Source: Morella rubra | Lineage: Eukaryota > Streptophyta > Magnoliopsida > Fagales > Myricaceae | DNA length: 64,000 bases | NCBI GenBank assembly: GCA_003952965.2 | Contig: CM025849.1 | Location: forward strand, 26,483,863 to 26,547,862 | Direction: 5' to 3' | Part shown: positions 11,950 to 23,229 of the stretch, piece after piece | Layout: every line of letters begins with the position of its first letter | How positions within the stretch are numbered: position 1 is the first letter of the stretch | The notes under the pieces: model-generated | The model's database searches: none | What the model saw: the letters and a program-made list of their open reading frames with translations, nothing else | Told to the model about the DNA's origin: nothing | Position numbers and translations under genes: made by a program

Positions 11950-14853
11950 TTCACTCTGTTGTGTGGGGTCCCTCCCCTATTTCTGTTGGTTCTAGAGTTC
12001 GTTGATTTGTTTATCTTTGTTGATGACTGTAGCAGGATGACATGGCTTTACTTGCTCAAAAATAAAGATGGTGTGTTTCATGTGTTTCAATCATTTCATG
12101 CAATGATTCAAACTCAATTTTCTGCTAAACTTCACTTTCTCTGCTCCGACAATGGCGGTGAATATATTAACCACTGTTTCCACACCTATTTCGAGCATCA
12201 TGGTCTTGTACACGAGGCCTCTTGTCCTCAAACTCCTCTGCAGAACGGCATAGCTGAGCCAAAAAATGGCCAAATCCCTGAAACTTCGTGGGCTTTACTC
12301 CATGAAGCTCATGTGCCCATTCAATACTGGTCCGATGCAGTGTCCACTGCAGTCCATTTACTCAATTGTCTACCATCCAAGGTCTTGAATTTTCAGACCC
12401 CGTTCCAGGTTCTGGTGCCCATGTCTCTCTCCCTATTGCCTTATGATTCCTCCCTGAGTCTTTGGCTGTGTGGCTTATGTACATCTGCACAAAAACCAAT
12501 GAACCAAACTTGATCCATGTTCTCTCCGTTGTCTCTTCTTGGGCTATGCGGTGCACCAAAAAGGGCTATCGGTGCTATGATCCTACCCATCGGCGTACTT
12601 ATATTACTATGGATGTCACATTCATGGAATCTGATCCTTTCTTCTCCCTAGCCACCAATTCTACTCTTCAAGGGGAGACCAGCAATGAAGAGCACAATTG
12701 GTAGTACTTTGACTGGCCGAACCATGACACAATTGCAAGAGAAGCATCTGTGGAGCCTATAGACCTTTCAACAAAACTTTCAAAAGAGCAAAATGACCCT
12801 TCACAGGAGCAGAATGATTTGACTTCAGACATTGAACCAAGCACCCTCCCCTTCTTCAGTATCTACGGACCCATCTCCTGAGAATATTCCTGAGGTAAGC
12901 ATTCTTGACACATCTTCAAATATAAGTGATTTGGAAATGCATACTAGATATTAATTCCATTTCAGGAACAATCGTGGGAAGCCACCTAATAGATACTCGC
13001 CTGAGGTTGAAGAACGAAGATCGAAGTATCCAATTGCAAACTATGTGTCCACCAAGAGATCACTACCTGAATCACTTAAAGCATTTGTGCATGATTCTCC
13101 TCAAGTCACGTTCCAGCTGGGGTTCAGGAAGCCTTGTCTGATCCGAAATGGACTCAGGCAATAGAGGAGATGGATGCTAAAGAACAGGAGTAGATGGAGG
13201 CACTGCTAAAGAACAAAAAAGTAGTTATTACCTGAAGGGAAGAAAGCAATAGGATGCAAATATTTACTATCAAACACAAGGCAGATGGATCTATCGAAAG
13301 ATAAAAAGAATGATTGGTGGCAAAAGGCTATACACAAACATATGGGGTAGATTACCAAGAGACTTTTTCACCTATTGTGAAACTAAGCATTGTAGGAATA
13401 TTGTTATCTCTTGCAGCTAATCTTAAGTGGACCCTACATCAATTTGATGAAAAAAATACCTTTCTACATGGCGATCTTGAAGAAGAAGTGGACATGGATC
13501 TCCCTCCATGTTACACGGCATCAACTGAATTGAAAGTGGTGCGCAAATTGCAACAAGCACTGTACGGGCTCCAACAATCACCTTGAGCATGGTTTGGGAG
13601 GTTCAGTCTGGCAATAAAGAAATACGGGTTCAAGCAAAGCAACACAGATCATACATTGTTCCTAAGCACAAATCGGGCAAAGTAACTGCATTGATAGTCT
13701 ATATGGATGGCATGATTATCACTGGAGATGATGAAGAAGGGATATCAAGACTACAAAAGGAGTTGTCCACCAAATTTGAGATGAAGGATTTAGGAGGACT
13801 CAAATATTTTCTTGGAATTGATGTTGCCAGGTCACGACAAGGAATATTTCTTTCACAAAGGAAGTACGTGTCAATATCTTAACAAAGGTAGGAATGTCTA
13901 AGTGCAAGTAAGTGGACACTCCAATAGTTCAAAATCACAGACTTGGAGAATTTCCAGACCAAGTGCCAACTGACAAAGTGAGGTACCAAAGGTTAGTCGG
14001 CAAACTTATATACCTTTCACATACTCGTCCAAACATTGCATATGTTGTAAGTGTGGTTAGCCAATTTATGCATAATCCTAGTAAAGATCATATGGATGCT
14101 GTGATCCGGATAATGAGGTATTTAAAGTCTTCACTGGGGAAGGGACTTATGTTCTCAAAGAATAGTCATTTGGGTAAATGGCTATACAGATACCAATTAG
14201 GCTAGAAACATCTCAGACAGAAAATCTACATCAGGCTATTTCATGTTTGTTGGTGGGAATCTTGTTACATGGAGAAGTAAGAAGCAAAAGGTAGTAGCAC
14301 TCTCCAGCACAGAAGCCGAATTTCGAGGAATAGTAAAAGGGCGTTGTGAACTACTTTGGATTAAAAGATTACTTACTGAACTAGGTTTTGCACCTACTTT
14401 AGAAGTAGATCTATTCTATGACAACAAAGTTGCCATTGCTATATCTCATGACCCCGTACAACATGATCATACAAAACATGTGGAGGTAGATAGACACTTT
14501 ATCAAGGAAAATTTGGAAGTAGGAATAATTTAATTTCCTTTTGTGAAGTCCAAAGATCAACTAGCAGACATACTCACAAAGGAGGTATCAAGTAAAGAGT
14601 TTTACAACTCACTCAACAAGTTGTGCATCGGAGATTTACATGCATTAACTTGAGGTGGAGTGTTGGCGTGAGCTATCAGAATTCAAGTTAGGAAAGATAT
14701 AGCAGTAAATATAGAATCCACACAAACAAGGAATGACCATGATATCTGCCTAGAAATCTGTATAGCTGAAATTAGGAGTGCAAGTTTTCCTATTTATTTG
14801 TATTCTCGCAACGTAAAGAATCATTGAAATATATCAAAATACACAAGTTGACA
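11950..14853 (+). mobile_element. Copia LTR retrotransposon, 5'-truncated, plus strand
   Basis: The element runs from the integrase to the 3' LTR. The integrase core (11960-12510) shows DDCSRMTWLYLLK and QNGIAEPKNG. The RT (13300-13880) shows [21 protein letters not shown] and VYMDGMIITG, where the catalytic DD position reads DG. RNase H (14240-14640) shows SSTEAEFRG and a LADILTKEV-like motif. A purine-rich tract at 14651-14660 precedes a short LTR of 193 bp (14661-14853) that begins TGTTGG and ends ACA. No 5' LTR or gag is present in the window. It is heavily broken, with about ten or more interruptions, so it is older than the element at 3799. Confidence 0.9.
14661..14853 (+). repeat. 3' LTR of the truncated Copia element
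   Basis: Starts TGTTGGCGTG right after the purine tract TGAGGTGGAG and ends in TTGACA, directly before sequence of the tandem unit (TTATGGACTGCTAATAC). The TG...CA borders and the adjoining purine tract define it; the second LTR is not in the window. Confidence 0.8.
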
Positions 14854-14943
14854 TTATGGACTGCTAATACGGGCAGATGCAATGGATAGACGTCGTAAAT
14901 TCTTACTTGACATGCCGCAAAAGTTAAATCTTATGAATCTAGG
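14854..14943 (+). repeat. Tandem unit U2, first piece
   Basis: TTATGGACTGCTAATACGGG and the following GATAGACGTCGTAAA match 36058-36120 (U4) and 26290-26350 (U3). It is a separate copy, because U3 later in the window repeats the same point of the unit. Confidence 0.8.
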
Positions 14944-15847
14944 TGACAGCCCAAGAGGGGGGGGGGGCGAATTGAGTTTCAATAAAAATTAAAACTTTTT
15001 CGATAATAAGTCAAGATCAATAATCAATAGAAAATAGTGCACCACAAACACATATATAATGCAAATAAGGAGAGCAAGGGTTAGTGAGATGACACCAGTA
15101 TCTTTAGGTGGTTCAGCCAACACTTGCCTACGTTCACCCCCAGAACTATTGACTTCTTCGGTCTTCCTCTATTATTCTCCAATATAAGTCAGACCTTAGC
15201 TTTCGGGTGCTAAGTAACCCGTTACAAACCATTTTTTTAGCTCACGCTTCAACTCTCTTCACAAATCCCAAAACCCAAGGGATTTCTTCTACTCTTGAAA
15301 GGTCTTCAAGTGACTTTATTGTACTGTTGGAGGGGTACCGAAGTCATTTTAAAACTTAAAAATGTGTTGGCGATGTTCCTGGATTTTCTACAAAATCGCA
15401 GCATGTGTCAAAACATAGCATGTGTTGACACCATAAAATTGATCTGTAATTGTGCACTCGGTTGCTAATGCAATATGCCAGCACCATCCATCAATGTGTC
15501 GACATTGTCCAACATGCACTCTTGTGGCAATGCGATATGTCGACGCCATTCTTCCATGTGCTGATACTATCAATACTAGAGAGGCTTTTCAGCAACTTGA
15601 AATTGTCGTTTCCCACTCCAATTCCTCTATGAACACCTATAGTGAACAATGTGACCTTTTATAGCTTATGCATTGGTGTTTAAACATGTTTAAAATTTTT
15701 TAATGAGAGATAACCTCAATCTTTTGAAAAACTTATTAGAAATGGTGGTTTGACATAACGAGTTCTAAAATACTTCAAAGCAATTTGAATTTTTCATTAT
15801 CATCAAAATCAAAAATAAATTGTTTATGAAACAACCTTGGGTAAACA
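14944..15847 (-). mobile_element. Solo LTR of a SIRE-like Copia element
   Basis: The stretch begins TGACAGCCCAAGAGGG and ends TTGGGTAAACA. It shares with the SIRE-type LTR at 39077-40354 the GATGACACC, TTAGGTGGTTC, CAACACTTGCCTACG and TTCGGGTGCTAAG blocks and the TGTGTCGACA motifs. Only one LTR and no internal region lie here. It is inserted in tandem unit U2, which continues at 15848. It is clearly more diverged than the LTR pair at 39077/47713, hence an older insertion. Confidence 0.82.
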
Positions 15848-15925
15848 AATCTATCCTTCCCTTTAAGTAATTTTCTCTGCGCTACTTTGGATGTCTTGTA
15901 CATTGGCCCATACTCTTCCTCCTTC
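15848..15925 (+). repeat. Tandem unit U2, second piece
   Basis: AATCTATCCTTCCC, GGATGTCTTGTACATTGGCC and ACTCTTCCTCCTTCC match 26360-26440 and 36130-36220. A CACTA element interrupts it at 15926. Confidence 0.82.
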
Positions 15926-18106
15926 CACTACAAGAAATATAGCTTTAGGTGACAAAAATCTGGGTGTCAAACCAAATGTGTCACCTAAAGTGACCTTTCC
16001 TTGACAAAATATTAATTTTGTCACCCAAAATCATCCAGGAACGAAATAACCGTCCGGACCGATCAAAAACACGTTCGGACGTATTTCTGGAGTGACGAGA
16101 TACACGCATCACCAATGAGTGACGGTAAAAAATGGTCACGACATATAAAAACCGTCCGGACTCTTAACACCATTCAGACTCTATGCTAGGTGACAAATTG
16201 CAAATCATCGTAACTGAATGACAATTAGAATCATCAGAATTTTTCCAAACCCATCCGAACAATTTTTATAAAACTGTCCGAATGGAATTACATAACAAAT
16301 AATAATCGTCAGCATATATAGTGACAAATTTAAAATCGTCATGAACACTCAACACCGTTCGGACTACACAAAATGCGTTCCAACGGAAAAACATCAGTTC
16401 GGATTGTTAAAAAAAGTCTGCATAGGTATGACACTTCTTCCGCGAATTGTGTGTTCCACATTGCAAAACTTCAGACACGTTAAGAATCGAACCGTCCGGA
16501 CACATAAATACAGTCTGGACGGTTAAAGTTCTAGATCCATTTCGAATCAATCGGCATACTTAATGACGATAAATTTGATTGGCCCACGCGTGAAAATTAT
16601 GCAGAGAACCATCCAAACTCATATGAAATAAATTCAGACACTTTTAGGAGACGTTAAACCTGCCAACTTTGTGAAAATCACAAACTCCCTCTCCTCTCTC
16701 AAACTTTTCTCCTAAACGGTTTCACTCCCCGTTTAAGATCTCTCAAATAACTTCAGGTAAAACTCTTTTCATGAGTTTACTTCTTAATTTCATGCATTTC
16801 AATTCAATTTTGTCCGTTATTTAGTTTGTTGGGTTGTTTTGGTTGATCAAATTCTACTGCTTTGGTTTGGTTCATTGAAACACCGTTCGAACGGTATTTT
16901 ACAACGTCCAGATCGATATCTGACGTTCAGATGCTTATTAGACTTGCGGACGGCATACAATTTAAACGACGCAGTTTGATTTTCGTGCGAACGGTTTTTC
17001 CTAATGTTTAGACAGTTTTTGGTAGGTTGACCATGGAACACTCGGGGAGAAGTATCACCAATTTCGGGGGACAGGCAGAGTGACCAGCTTGGGCGGATGC
17101 CTTTCTAGTGGAGTTGAAAGAGATTATTCGGGGCAATAGTGAGGCCGATGCATTCTTTGTGCATGGAGCTCCAATGTCGCTTGACCGGTCTAGAGACCAA
17201 ACTTGCTCTAACGGATAAGGCTCTGACAGAGGAGTTGAATATTATGCAGATGAAACTGTTCTCTGTGAGACAACAATTATCTGAGTTGTCCTAGTCTGTC
17301 CATACCATTTCGATACAGCTGCAAACACTCGTCAGACGGGTGGATAATATGGAGGACCATTTGGCGCATGTTCGTGAAGCCCTCGGACAAGATCTGGATG
17401 AGCCAGCTCGTGATTTGGACTAGTTTCCTATTTATGCTTTATCACTATTATTTATTTACCGTTTGAAAGACCGTCTCCAGTTGTACTAGACATTATGATC
17501 GTGTTTACCATTAGGATTATTTTTGATATTTTATATTAGTTTATGTTCTTTACTTGATTAAATTTATTATAATTTAAATGGATAATTAGTACGATCGAAT
17601 GGATGATTTGTATGAGTGCTATGTTAGTGGAACAATTAGTGTAATTAGCTTGTAATTATATTAAATAGGTGATTAGTAATTTAATTAAGTGAAGGAAGTT
17701 AAATTTAGTGAATTTAACAACAAAATAATAGAAATTTTAAATAAATCTGCTAGGGGTTCGGACGACAAACATAACGTCTGGACTCCACTACAGAGGAGGT
17801 AGGCGTTCGAACATAGAGGGGTAGAGTCTGGACTTGAATGATGAAATAAAGCGATTGGAATGGTTGAGTAATACGTTCGGACGCTTTTATAGCAATCGCA
17901 TAGCTTACTCGTGTTTTTGTTATACGATATCGAAAATAGTTCTACCCGTCCAGACCCTCAATACATAGTCTGAATGCTATTGTAACCGATGCATGGTTTA
18001 CATGTGTTTATGTTACCCGCCGGTTGAAAATAGTTCTTTCCGTCTGAACGATACAATCAGCAGGTTTGAACGTCCTATCAGCCAATCGTACGCTATGCCC
18101 TTAAGG
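15926..18106. mobile_element. CACTA element fragment, GTCCGGAC subterminal family (left end)
   Basis: Begins CACTACAAGAAATATAG. The next 700 bp are filled with variants of a self-complementary GTCCGGAC / CCGTTCGGAC motif (for example near 16050, 16150, 16380, 16495 and 16515), the usual position of TNPA binding sites. A small gene remnant (17034-17422) follows, then more motif-bearing sequence up to 18100. The same sequence, inverted, forms the right part of the element 36426-52975. The right terminus is absent; the fragment ends where the LINE begins. Confidence 0.8.
17034..17422 (+). pseudogene. CACTA-borne coiled-coil protein remnant
   Basis: Starts with an ATG and reads MEHSGRSITNFGGQAE, then PAWADAFLVELKEII. 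After a change of frame, possibly marking decay, it continues ELNIMQMKLFSVRQQLSELS, LQTLVRRVDNMEDHLAHV and ALGQDLDEPARDLD before a stop. The heptad-like spacing of L, V and I suggests a coiled coil. A homologous remnant lies inverted at 51780-52092 in the other CACTA copy, so it belongs to the element family. It may be part of a TNPA-like DNA-binding protein; the function is not shown. Confidence 0.6.
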
Positions 18107-18132
18107 CCCATTTCTTGTTTGCGGATGATTTC

Positions 18133-19060
18133 AATTAAAGCCCTTTTGGAAATTTTCGACCCACACGAGGAATACGCCAAGGTGATCCTCTATCGTCAGC
18201 TTTGTTTATTTAATAGTCAGAGGTGTTGTGTCAATTGCTTATTCGGGAAGAGAGTGCCGAACATCTTAGACGTATTAAGGTGGCTTGTGAAGCACCAAGT
18301 ATCACCCATTTCTTGTTTGCGGATGATTTCCTTTTGTCTGGCAAGCCTAACCTTCGAGAAGCCTCAATTTTGGAAGCGTGCCTTAGGAAATATATGGCTT
18401 GGTCAAGACAAAATGTGAATAGAGATAAATCCTTGGTACATTTCAGTAAAAATTCCCATGGGCAGCTAGTGTTCCAATTCTAGACCAACTATGTTTGAAG
18501 AAGCTTCCGACCAAGGCCAAACACCTCGGTCTTCCGTTAATTATTCTGCAAGCTAAGGTGGGTGTTGCAGCTGAGATGAAAGTGAAGTTCTTATAGAAAA
18601 TTACAGGTTGGAAGGCGAAACTTCACTCCCAAGCTGGTCGTACAATGATGATCAAAGCGGTGGCAAGGGTCATTTTTTTCTTTTCTTATGAGTTTTTATT
18701 CTATGCCGAACACTTGGTGTAGAGAAATTAATTGTAAGTTAAAGAACTTTTGGTAGGGTTTTAAGGTTGGTAAATATCAGCATCTTTCTTTAAAATCCCT
18801 AAAAATCTATCTATTTAACTAAAGGGTATGGTGGTTTGGGTATGAGAGTTACCTCTAAAGTTAATAGAGCGTTGGTATGATCGATGGTATCTAAAGTAGC
18901 CTGGAAAGTGTTGATTAAAAATGAAAGCTTGTAGGTTCGGGTCATTAGTAGAAAGTATCTAAAAAGAAGGGATTTTTGGCAAGTTAGTGCAGGGGGCAAG
19001 TCATCATGGATTGGTATTATGTAGATCAGGAAGGGTTGAAGGATGGGATGTGCTATAAGG
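18133..19060 (+). pseudogene. LINE reverse transcriptase, C-terminal half
   Basis: Reads RPTRGIRQGDPLSSALF, an in-frame stop, EVLCQLLIREES, SITHFLFADDFLLSG, NVNRDKSLVHFSKNS, KAKHLGLPL, GWKAKLHSQAGRTMMIKAV and SKVAWKVLIKNES. These are the ordered blocks 5-7 and the thumb region of plant L1-type RTs. The palm aspartates (ADD) are kept. It has several stops and frameshifts. The N-terminal endonuclease and the first RT blocks are missing because the LINE copy is 5' truncated. Confidence 0.85.
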
Positions 19061-19330
19061 CATGGACGGATCCAGGGGGTGCGGGCGAGGTCGGCCGCCC
19101 CCACTAGCTTCAAAAATCCTTTGCAAATTTTTTTTTTTTGGGTTATTAAGAAGCAGACCCGCCCACACTGGCCTAGCCGCCCAGGCCTGCTTCCAGGGCA
19201 GTGGGGGCAGGACTGGGCCAGCAGGGGCGCACCCACTGGCCCAGTCCGTGTGGCCTGCTTGCTTAATTATTATTTTTTAAATCAGAGGGTGAAATGGTGT
19301 CGTTTCACCCTCTGATTTAAAAAAAAAAAC
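19061..19330. other. GC-rich hAT terminal region with inverted repeat
   Basis: Unlike its neighbours this stretch is GC-rich and G+C-clustered (19075-19255). At 19282-19318 AATCAGAGGGTGAAA is followed after a few bases by its inverse TTTCACCCTCTGATT, a near-perfect hairpin centred at about 19300. Such subterminal hairpins are common in hAT ends; a role is not shown. Confidence 0.6.
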
Positions 19331-19735
19331 TCACGCCTCTCTCTCTCACTTTGCGATCTCTCCATGTCTCCCTCAGCCCTCACGCCTCAACAGTCCCTCT
19401 CACTGGTCCATTATCACTTTAACTGCACTAATACATAAATTATGTAGGCCCTCACTAATTTATCATTTGCCAATTAGAAAGGAAAGCATAGAAATATTGT
19501 TTTTGATTGATCTAATTTATTATTGAGGTTATTTTTGAACGAGAAATAGCTGAGTGCACCAATACTTTTTGATAGAAGAAGATTCCTTATCTTCATATAG
19601 GCATCAAACTCCATAATTATTGATGGGTGTTAAGAATTGTCTTCCTCATATGCTGATGGGCATTTTAAAATGTTTTGTTTTGTTTTGTTCTTTTTAGATA
19701 ATGGATAAATTTTTGATAAAAAAAAGCCACGAAGC

Positions 19736-20380
19736 ATGGAGTCGTCTAGTATTCCCAATGTGGCTACTACTTCTAATGAGGATTCTAGTTCAAAAAGACC
19801 TCGCCCTTTGTTGAGGTCGGATGATATTATTTCTGACCTAGGGTTGCGTAAATCTATTGACTCGTATGATGCTAGGATTCAGGATCAAGTCCGTAGGGAG
19901 TACTTGATCAAAGGTGCTTTTCGACCTCGTGGCTATGTTTTTGCTAAGAAGAAATGTGGGAAGGATTTGAATATAGTGTATAAGAAAATGCAGCTTATTG
20001 TTTGTGGTGTTATCTATTTAGGCGACCTAAAGGAGCACAATCCGGGGGAGATGTGTTTGTGGTGAGTGCTTGTGCAACACAGACCACACTTGCTATCATT
20101 AAAAATATTGGGGATGGATTTTTTTGTCTTATGGTTGATGAGTCTCGAGAAGATCAGTGAATGAGCAAATGAATAGTGGTTTTGAGATATGCGAACAAAA
20201 GTGGACAGGTGATTGAACGGTTTCTTGGTATGGAACATGTTATTGACACATGCTCCCAATCTCTAAAAATTGCTATAGACAAATTGTTTGCAAGACACAG
20301 GTTATCAATATCTAGATTGAGAGGTCAAGAGTATGATGGTGCCTCAAAGGTCAAATTTCCGTAGGATCCAATTACCATCT
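19736..20380 (+). pseudogene. hAT transposase N-terminal fragment (TTF-type zinc-finger/ZMYM1-like)
   Basis: Reads MESSSIPNVATTSNEDSSSK, then DLGLRKSIDSYDARIQDQVR and REYLIKGAFRPRGYVFAKK, the N-terminal part that precedes the TTF-type zinc finger in plant hAT proteins. Downstream, in other frames, it continues LAIIKNIGDGFFCLMVDESR, VVLRYANKSGQVIERFLGM and SISRLRGQEYDGAS, the start of the DUF4371/RNase-H-like transposase core. The zinc-finger stretch between them is shortened and the C-terminal dimerisation domain is absent. It is a non-functional remnant of the host-independent mobile element. Confidence 0.85.
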
Positions 20381-20530
20381 CTCAGTATTAGCAAATAGTA
20401 CAGTAAGTGTATTTCATTATTTTTAATGTTTTTAGTTCTTAATTTGCGATGTTGTAATTTTAAGACACTTTTTACATCATGTGGATTTTATTTTTTTTTT
20501 GTCATCTTCCCTTAGAAATTCGACCCCATT

Positions 20531-21290
20531 CACTACAAAAAAATTGACTTTTAGTGACAAAAACTTTTGTCACTAAAAGTCAATATTTCGTTACTAAAAG
20601 TATTAGTGACGAAATATTTTCGTCATGAGCTCCGTCAGCGAATGAGTGTCACGAAATGTATTTCGTGACGAAAACCGAATTTCGTCATAAAAATTTTTTA
20701 GTGACGGTAAATTTTTCGTCACTAAATTTACTGATCGATCGGTACTTGTTACGATCGGTCGGTGAAAACGAAGTGATGGATCGATTGGAAAGGCGATCGA
20801 TCGGTATACATTTGAGATGATCGAACGGTATGTATTGATGATCGATCGGTTACGTATTGGTGATTGATCGACACATTTAAACGATCGCACAGTAAGAAAT
20901 AGACGATCGATCGCTTCAGCAACGACGATAGGCGCTTTATATAAGCGATCGATCACTTAAGTATACGATCGATCGTTATGCCATGGACGATCGGTCGTTT
21001 AATTCAGCGATGGAACATTGATTTATGAACCGATCGATCGGTGATATTGGACGATCGATCGGTTTTGTAGGAGAATCGATCGTCTATTTCTACACCGATC
21101 GGTCGCTTATAGTACCGACTGATCGCTTGCACATAGACGATCGATCATTTATTTTACTGATCAATCAGTAATTTTGTCTTTTAATATTAGCGATTGAACA
21201 GTTGTATTGGACGATCGATCGGTTGAACAACAACTGATCGATCGCTGAATATGCCAATCGAACAGTGGTGAGAGAATCGTTTTTTTTTTT
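20531..21290. repeat. Left subterminal array: GTGACGAAA repeats then about two dozen GATC palindromes
   Basis: The first 180 bp consist of direct and inverted TTTAGTGACGAAA words. From 20725 on, words of the type ACGATCGATCGGT or CGATCGATCGCT recur every 20-30 bp up to 21255, with many one-base variants (CGATCGGTCGG, TGATCGATCGC). The words are self-complementary, so each could bind a protein dimer. The layout matches the TNPA-site clusters of En/Spm. Confidence 0.85.
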
Positions 21291-21452
21291 AAACAATAAT
21301 AATGGAAAATATTATATAACACGTACATTTTATAATAATAATACAATACTCACATTAATAAACATCAATAATAACATATAGTGATCCATAATTAAATCGA
21401 AAATAATATCGTAATAATACATAATTAAAAAGTTATTACAATATACATGCAT

Positions 21453-22621
21453 CTACCTTTTTGAACCCCCAAACTGGCTGAATAGTCGCTTTGACATGTC
21501 GCTCATTTTCTTCTCCATTACAGAGGACATTTTCTTCTCCAGTTCCTTTGATATTTCTGCCTGTAAGCGCTCTTGCTCCTTTCGCATGCGCTCTTGTTCC
21601 TGTTGCATGCGCTCCTCGTGCTCCACTCGCATGCGCTCTTGCTCCCTTTTCATGCGCTCCTCCTGCTCCAACCGGATGCGCTCCTGCTCCACCCACTGCT
21701 CCTCACGGTGGTCCCTCAGCGTGGCCTCCATCTCAGCTTGCTTCTTCGCAAATTCTTGCAAGTCTTTTTCTCTAGCAGCTCTCATCGCCTCTATCTCATC
21801 CCTTGCCTTTGCTAGCTGGTGCTGTAGATCAGAAGACTGTGTAGTCAAAGTTGATGAAGGCGGAGGCTTAACCGCCCGTCCTAATCCCCGAACATATCCT
21901 GACTTCTTGCCCAATATCTCGGAATATACTTCAATTTCAGTGTAAGTCTTCCCTTCTAAATCACACTGACGCTGGAAGGCATCCATCCGTTCCTGAAAAA
22001 ATGACAATAATTACCAGAAACATTAATGTAGATAAACTATACATAAATTACATAAAGTAGATTAAAATGAAAGCGACTTACATAAATTTCTCTCGCTCCT
22101 TCCGAGGTCCAAATCCCATCTTTGTTTGTATAATTCTTTTTATATAGCTTTGCAGGATTGATATTGCTGCTTTCTTATTTTTCTACATGACACATAAAGT
22201 TATTGACAAACAATATCAATAAAGTCTAAGATTTAGTTGTTAACTTACCATGCAAGCTCGTGTGCGCTGGAACGAGCGCGAACCAGTAGCGTGGTTCACA
22301 GTCAACTTTGATCTATTCTTCTTATTTTGCTCGCTTCGTTTCTGCAATATTTTAAGTAATTAAATATTAAAAGAATGTAATATTTAAGCAATGGTTTTTG
22401 TAATCACGTACCATAAATGCTTCGCTGGTGAACAGATCGCATAACTCCTTCCACTGTTCTTCTGTGGTATCAGGGTGCGGCTTCAGCAACGCCGCCTCTT
22501 TACTCGGGAACTTCTTAAAATACGCATGCATTCGGTTGCGGTGCGTTCGACGTGCCGTCATCATAGTCTCGACCACTGTCCTCACGTCCTCATGACGGGT
22601 GTAGTCAAGGTCAAAGTGGTC
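21453..22621 (-). CDS. TNPA-like protein (Transposase_24 type), four exons recognised
   Basis: Exons on the minus strand, each with GT/AG borders: 22412-22621 (DHFDLDYTRHEDVRTVVETM, THRNRMHAYFKKFPSKEAAL, EEQWKELCDLFTSEAF), 22249-22341 (NKKNRSKLTVNHATGSRSF), 22082-22182 and 21453-21992. The last exon reads EIEVYSEILGKKSGYVRGLG, the signature end of Transposase_24 proteins. A long charged helix full of EQERM-type heptads follows, surely a coiled coil, and the end is LFSQFGGSKR. Exons keep frame without stops, so the gene may still be expressible. TNPA-like proteins bind subterminal repeats of CACTA elements; here the surrounding GATC palindromes would be the natural target, which is an inference. 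The true first exon is uncertain. A related set of exons lies at 37330-38100. Confidence 0.72.
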
Positions 22622-22675
22622 CTGCATAAGTACCAAAACATACAATATTGATTATGCTAAACTCACTCTGCTTGA

Positions 22676-23125
22676 TTATGCTGCCCACCACTGCAAGGTC
22701 TTCCCAGTCATCAGCGTCCACAAATCTTGCTTTGATGTCCTCTGTTCATCCGTCAGGGGTACCACCGGGAAACAGGGGCTCTCGGGCCGGGGGCAGTTTA
22801 AGAAATCGGCAATGACGTCTGCTGAGAATAAGAACTGCACGCCTCGCACCTCTAGCTGCACCTCAGGTGCTCTATCTACCGAGATGAGTGCAGAGAAGAA
22901 ATCTTGCACAACTACGTCCACGCAAAACCCCTCAGTCCACGAGAGCTGATGAAGAAATCCCTGGTGCTCGAAAAGCTGGTAGAAGGAGTGCTCCTTGTAC
23001 AATAACTGGTCAAAATCAGAGAGCGTCACAAGACGCTCTTTGGCCACTGGCCGCCCCCTCAGGTACTCCATTCGCCTCTCCAAGGTCCCGGTTCTCGTTG
23101 TGCGTGCACGCTTAACTCCTAACAT
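22676..23125 (-). CDS. Putative plant transposon protein (PTTA-like domain)
   Basis: Open for 149 codons from an ATG at 23125. It reads KERLVTLSDFDQLL, FLHQLSWTEGFCVDVVVQDF, SALISVDRAPEVQLEVRGVQ and LFSADVIADFLNCPRPE. The pattern of an N-terminal helix, a V-V-x-x-F-x-x-L block, an RG block and a P-x-x-I/V-x-x-F-L-x-x-P block is that of the putative plant transposon protein domain found in CACTA and related elements. It lies directly upstream of the TNPA-like exons in the same orientation, so it could be the 5' exon of the same gene: a donor-like GTGAGT follows near 22658. Homologous remnants are at 50640-51309. Its function is unknown. Confidence 0.6.
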   Translation of the reverse strand: MLGVKRARTTRTGTLERRMEYLRGRPVAKERLVTLSDFDQLLYKEHSFYQLFEHQGFLHQLSWTEGFCVDVVVQDFFSALISVDRAPEVQLEVRGVQFLFSADVIADFLNCPRPESPCFPVVPLTDEQRTSKQDLWTLMTGKTLQWWAA

Positions 23126-23229
23126 TTTATGTATACTGCAAAAGTTGTATATAAATATGTGTTAATAAGTAATCACAATAACGTATTACTTTTAAAAAAA
23201 AAGTAATCATAATCAGTAATTATTAATGA

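Noticed and set aside
21491-21945. Plus-strand ORFs opposite the TNPA-like last exon
   Set aside because: They are antisense shadows of the coiled-coil coding exon; the minus strand has the domain signature and splice sites.
22676-23125. Host regulatory protein gene inside the hAT
   Set aside because: The domain pattern is that of the plant transposon protein family, and decayed relatives occur in the other CACTA element, so it belongs to the mobile element.
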